Assembly: GCA_018238825.1 (NCBI GenBank)
Contig: JABCSP010000102.1
Location: 1 to 7,503, forward strand
Length of the DNA stretch: 7,503 nt
Reading direction: 5' to 3'
Origin: Candidatus Thorarchaeota archaeon
GTDB taxonomy: Archaea; Asgardarchaeota; Thorarchaeia; Thorarchaeales; Thorarchaeaceae
A program made the translations under genes and the position numbers. Each line of letters starts with the position of its first letter. The first letter of the stretch is position 1. The notes beneath the pieces are model-generated. The model saw only the letters and a list, made by a program, of their open reading frames with translations, was not told where the DNA came from and did no database searches. Positions 6,791 through 7,503 of this stretch are shown here, piece after piece.

Positions 6791-7492
6791 CTATAACATT
6801 AGCGACCTCATATATGAAAACATATGCGAAGCACCCATCTTCGATGAACCAAAATCCCGCGCGCCAAAAACATACGGCACCTCATGCACACCAGTATGAC
6901 CAGGCAACAACTTCAACAGATCAAACAACACCTTAAACCCACCCAATTCAAACTTGGACGCATACATCCGGACATACGGACGAACAAAACGGGTCTTCGC
7001 ACCAAAAAACCCGGACATGATATCACTACACCCCGGCGCACCACGCAACATGAGCGCCGCCCGACCAAGCTGGGACGCACCACCGGAAATCACGCGACGA
7101 TGCCAACCCCAACCAGGCACATCCGTCCGCACACCAACAACAAGAACGTGACCACGCCTAAGCACCGCCACAAGTTCACCAATCTTCTCGGGAGGATGCT
7201 GCAGATCACCATCAATCACCACAAAATGATCCGTGCTGGTACGCACAATGCCATCAAGCACACTAGCAGTCAAACCATGCACCTGCTCATCACTTCGATC
7301 AATCAGCACCACACCATCACCCGCAAACGCGCGCACAATATCGGCGGTTCTATCCGTTGACCCATCATCAGCCACAAACACCGGACACCCCGGATAAAGT
7401 GTGGTTATTTCATTCAACAATGTTGCAATATTTTGCTCTTCATTCAACGTGGGTATAATGACCGTGAAGTCTGAATAATCGTATATGGGCAT
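6791..7492 (-). CDS. DPM1-like GT2 glycosyltransferase (polyprenyl-phosphate sugar transferase)
   Basis: GT2 enzyme of 233 residues resembling dolichyl-phosphate mannose synthase. It probably transfers a sugar from a nucleotide donor to a polyprenyl phosphate at the cytoplasmic membrane face. Motifs in order: VIIPTLNEEQNI (11-22), VADDGSTDRT (40-49), the metal-binding DGDLQHPPE (94-102, with DxD at 94-96), SDIMSGFFG (156-164) and a C-terminal GARDFGSSKMG (210-220), the arginine/SKxG block typical of DPM1-type enzymes. There is no C-terminal membrane domain: it stops soon after that block, as the short, single-domain class does. The start is supported by AAGGTGA at 7497-7503, four bases ahead. 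It is the first visible gene of the - strand cluster; whether others precede it lies outside the window. Its coding strand is strikingly poor in A and its codons end mostly in T or G, unlike the transporter genes. The sugar is not determinable. Confidence 0.9.
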   Translation of the reverse strand: MPIYDYSDFTVIIPTLNEEQNIATLLNEITTLYPGCPVFVADDGSTDRTADIVRAFAGDGVVLIDRSDEQVHGLTASVLDGIVRTSTDHFVVIDGDLQHPPEKIGELVAVLRRGHVLVVGVRTDVPGWGWHRRVISGGASQLGRAALMLRGAPGCSDIMSGFFGAKTRFVRPYVRMYASKFELGGFKVLFDLLKLLPGHTGVHEVPYVFGARDFGSSKMGASHMFSYMRSLML

Positions 7493-7496
7493 ATTT

Positions 7497-7503
7497 TCAC
7501 CTT
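7497..7503 (-). promoter_or_regulatory. Shine-Dalgarno site of the DPM1-like gene
   Basis: On the - strand AAGGTGA precedes the ATG (7490-7492) by four bases. GGTGA is the common archaeal form of the site. It fixes the start and shows that the gene is complete at its 5' end. Confidence 0.7.

Noticed and set aside
6884..7360. A 158-codon open frame on the + strand, rich in Thr, His, Arg and Pro
   Set aside because: It is antisense to the DPM1-like gene, and its odd composition follows from that gene's A-poor, T/G-ending codons. It has no ribosome site or recognisable motif.
1..7503. CRISPR arrays, tRNA or rRNA genes, insertion sequences, attachment sites
   Set aside because: I saw no regularly spaced repeats, cloverleaf-like genes, transposase motifs or terminal inverted repeats on either strand.

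Overview
The window looks archaeal, probably from an environmental (sediment-type) metagenome. The signs are very tight gene packing with 4-base start/stop overlaps, purine-rich Shine-Dalgarno sites (GGAGAGGAG, AAGGTGA), a TATA-like promoter element, and a dolichyl-phosphate-mannose-synthase-like glycosyltransferase. The lineage cannot be fixed from sequence alone. The left part resembles BMP-type transporters of uncultured archaea. The right part resembles surface-glycan clusters of euryarchaeal (methanogen or ANME-like) genomes. Both placements are impressions from memory, not search results.

Left block (1 to about 5100, + strand): the 3' end of an unrecognised gene (2-556) is followed by a leader with a candidate promoter. 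Then comes a BMP/PnrA-type nucleoside ABC importer operon: substrate-binding protein (706-1911), a hairpin plus T-tract (1918-1950), a double-domain ATPase (2002-3579), permease 1 (3576-4688) and permease 2 (from TTG 4685). Binding protein, ATPase and two permeases form one uptake system, but permease 2 breaks off near residue 140, about half its expected length.

Right block (about 5087 to 7503, - strand): three genes packed head to tail, read from right to left. They are a DPM1-like GT2 glycosyltransferase (7492-6791), a second GT2 glycosyltransferase (6789-5899) and a radical SAM enzyme (5902 to about 5087). They look like part of a surface glycan or glycolipid cluster. The radical SAM gene also loses its C-terminal part at the place where permease 2 breaks.

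The main observation is that two unrelated genes on opposite strands both lose their 3' ends within the same roughly 24 bases (5087-5110), and codon use differs between the outer parts of the two sides. The simplest explanation is a chimeric assembly join through a short shared word. A real rearrangement or transfer breakpoint is the alternative. I see no CRISPR array, tRNA, rRNA, insertion sequence or clear novel system. No gene-free stretch exceeds 300 bases; the longest is the 149-base leader at 557-705.
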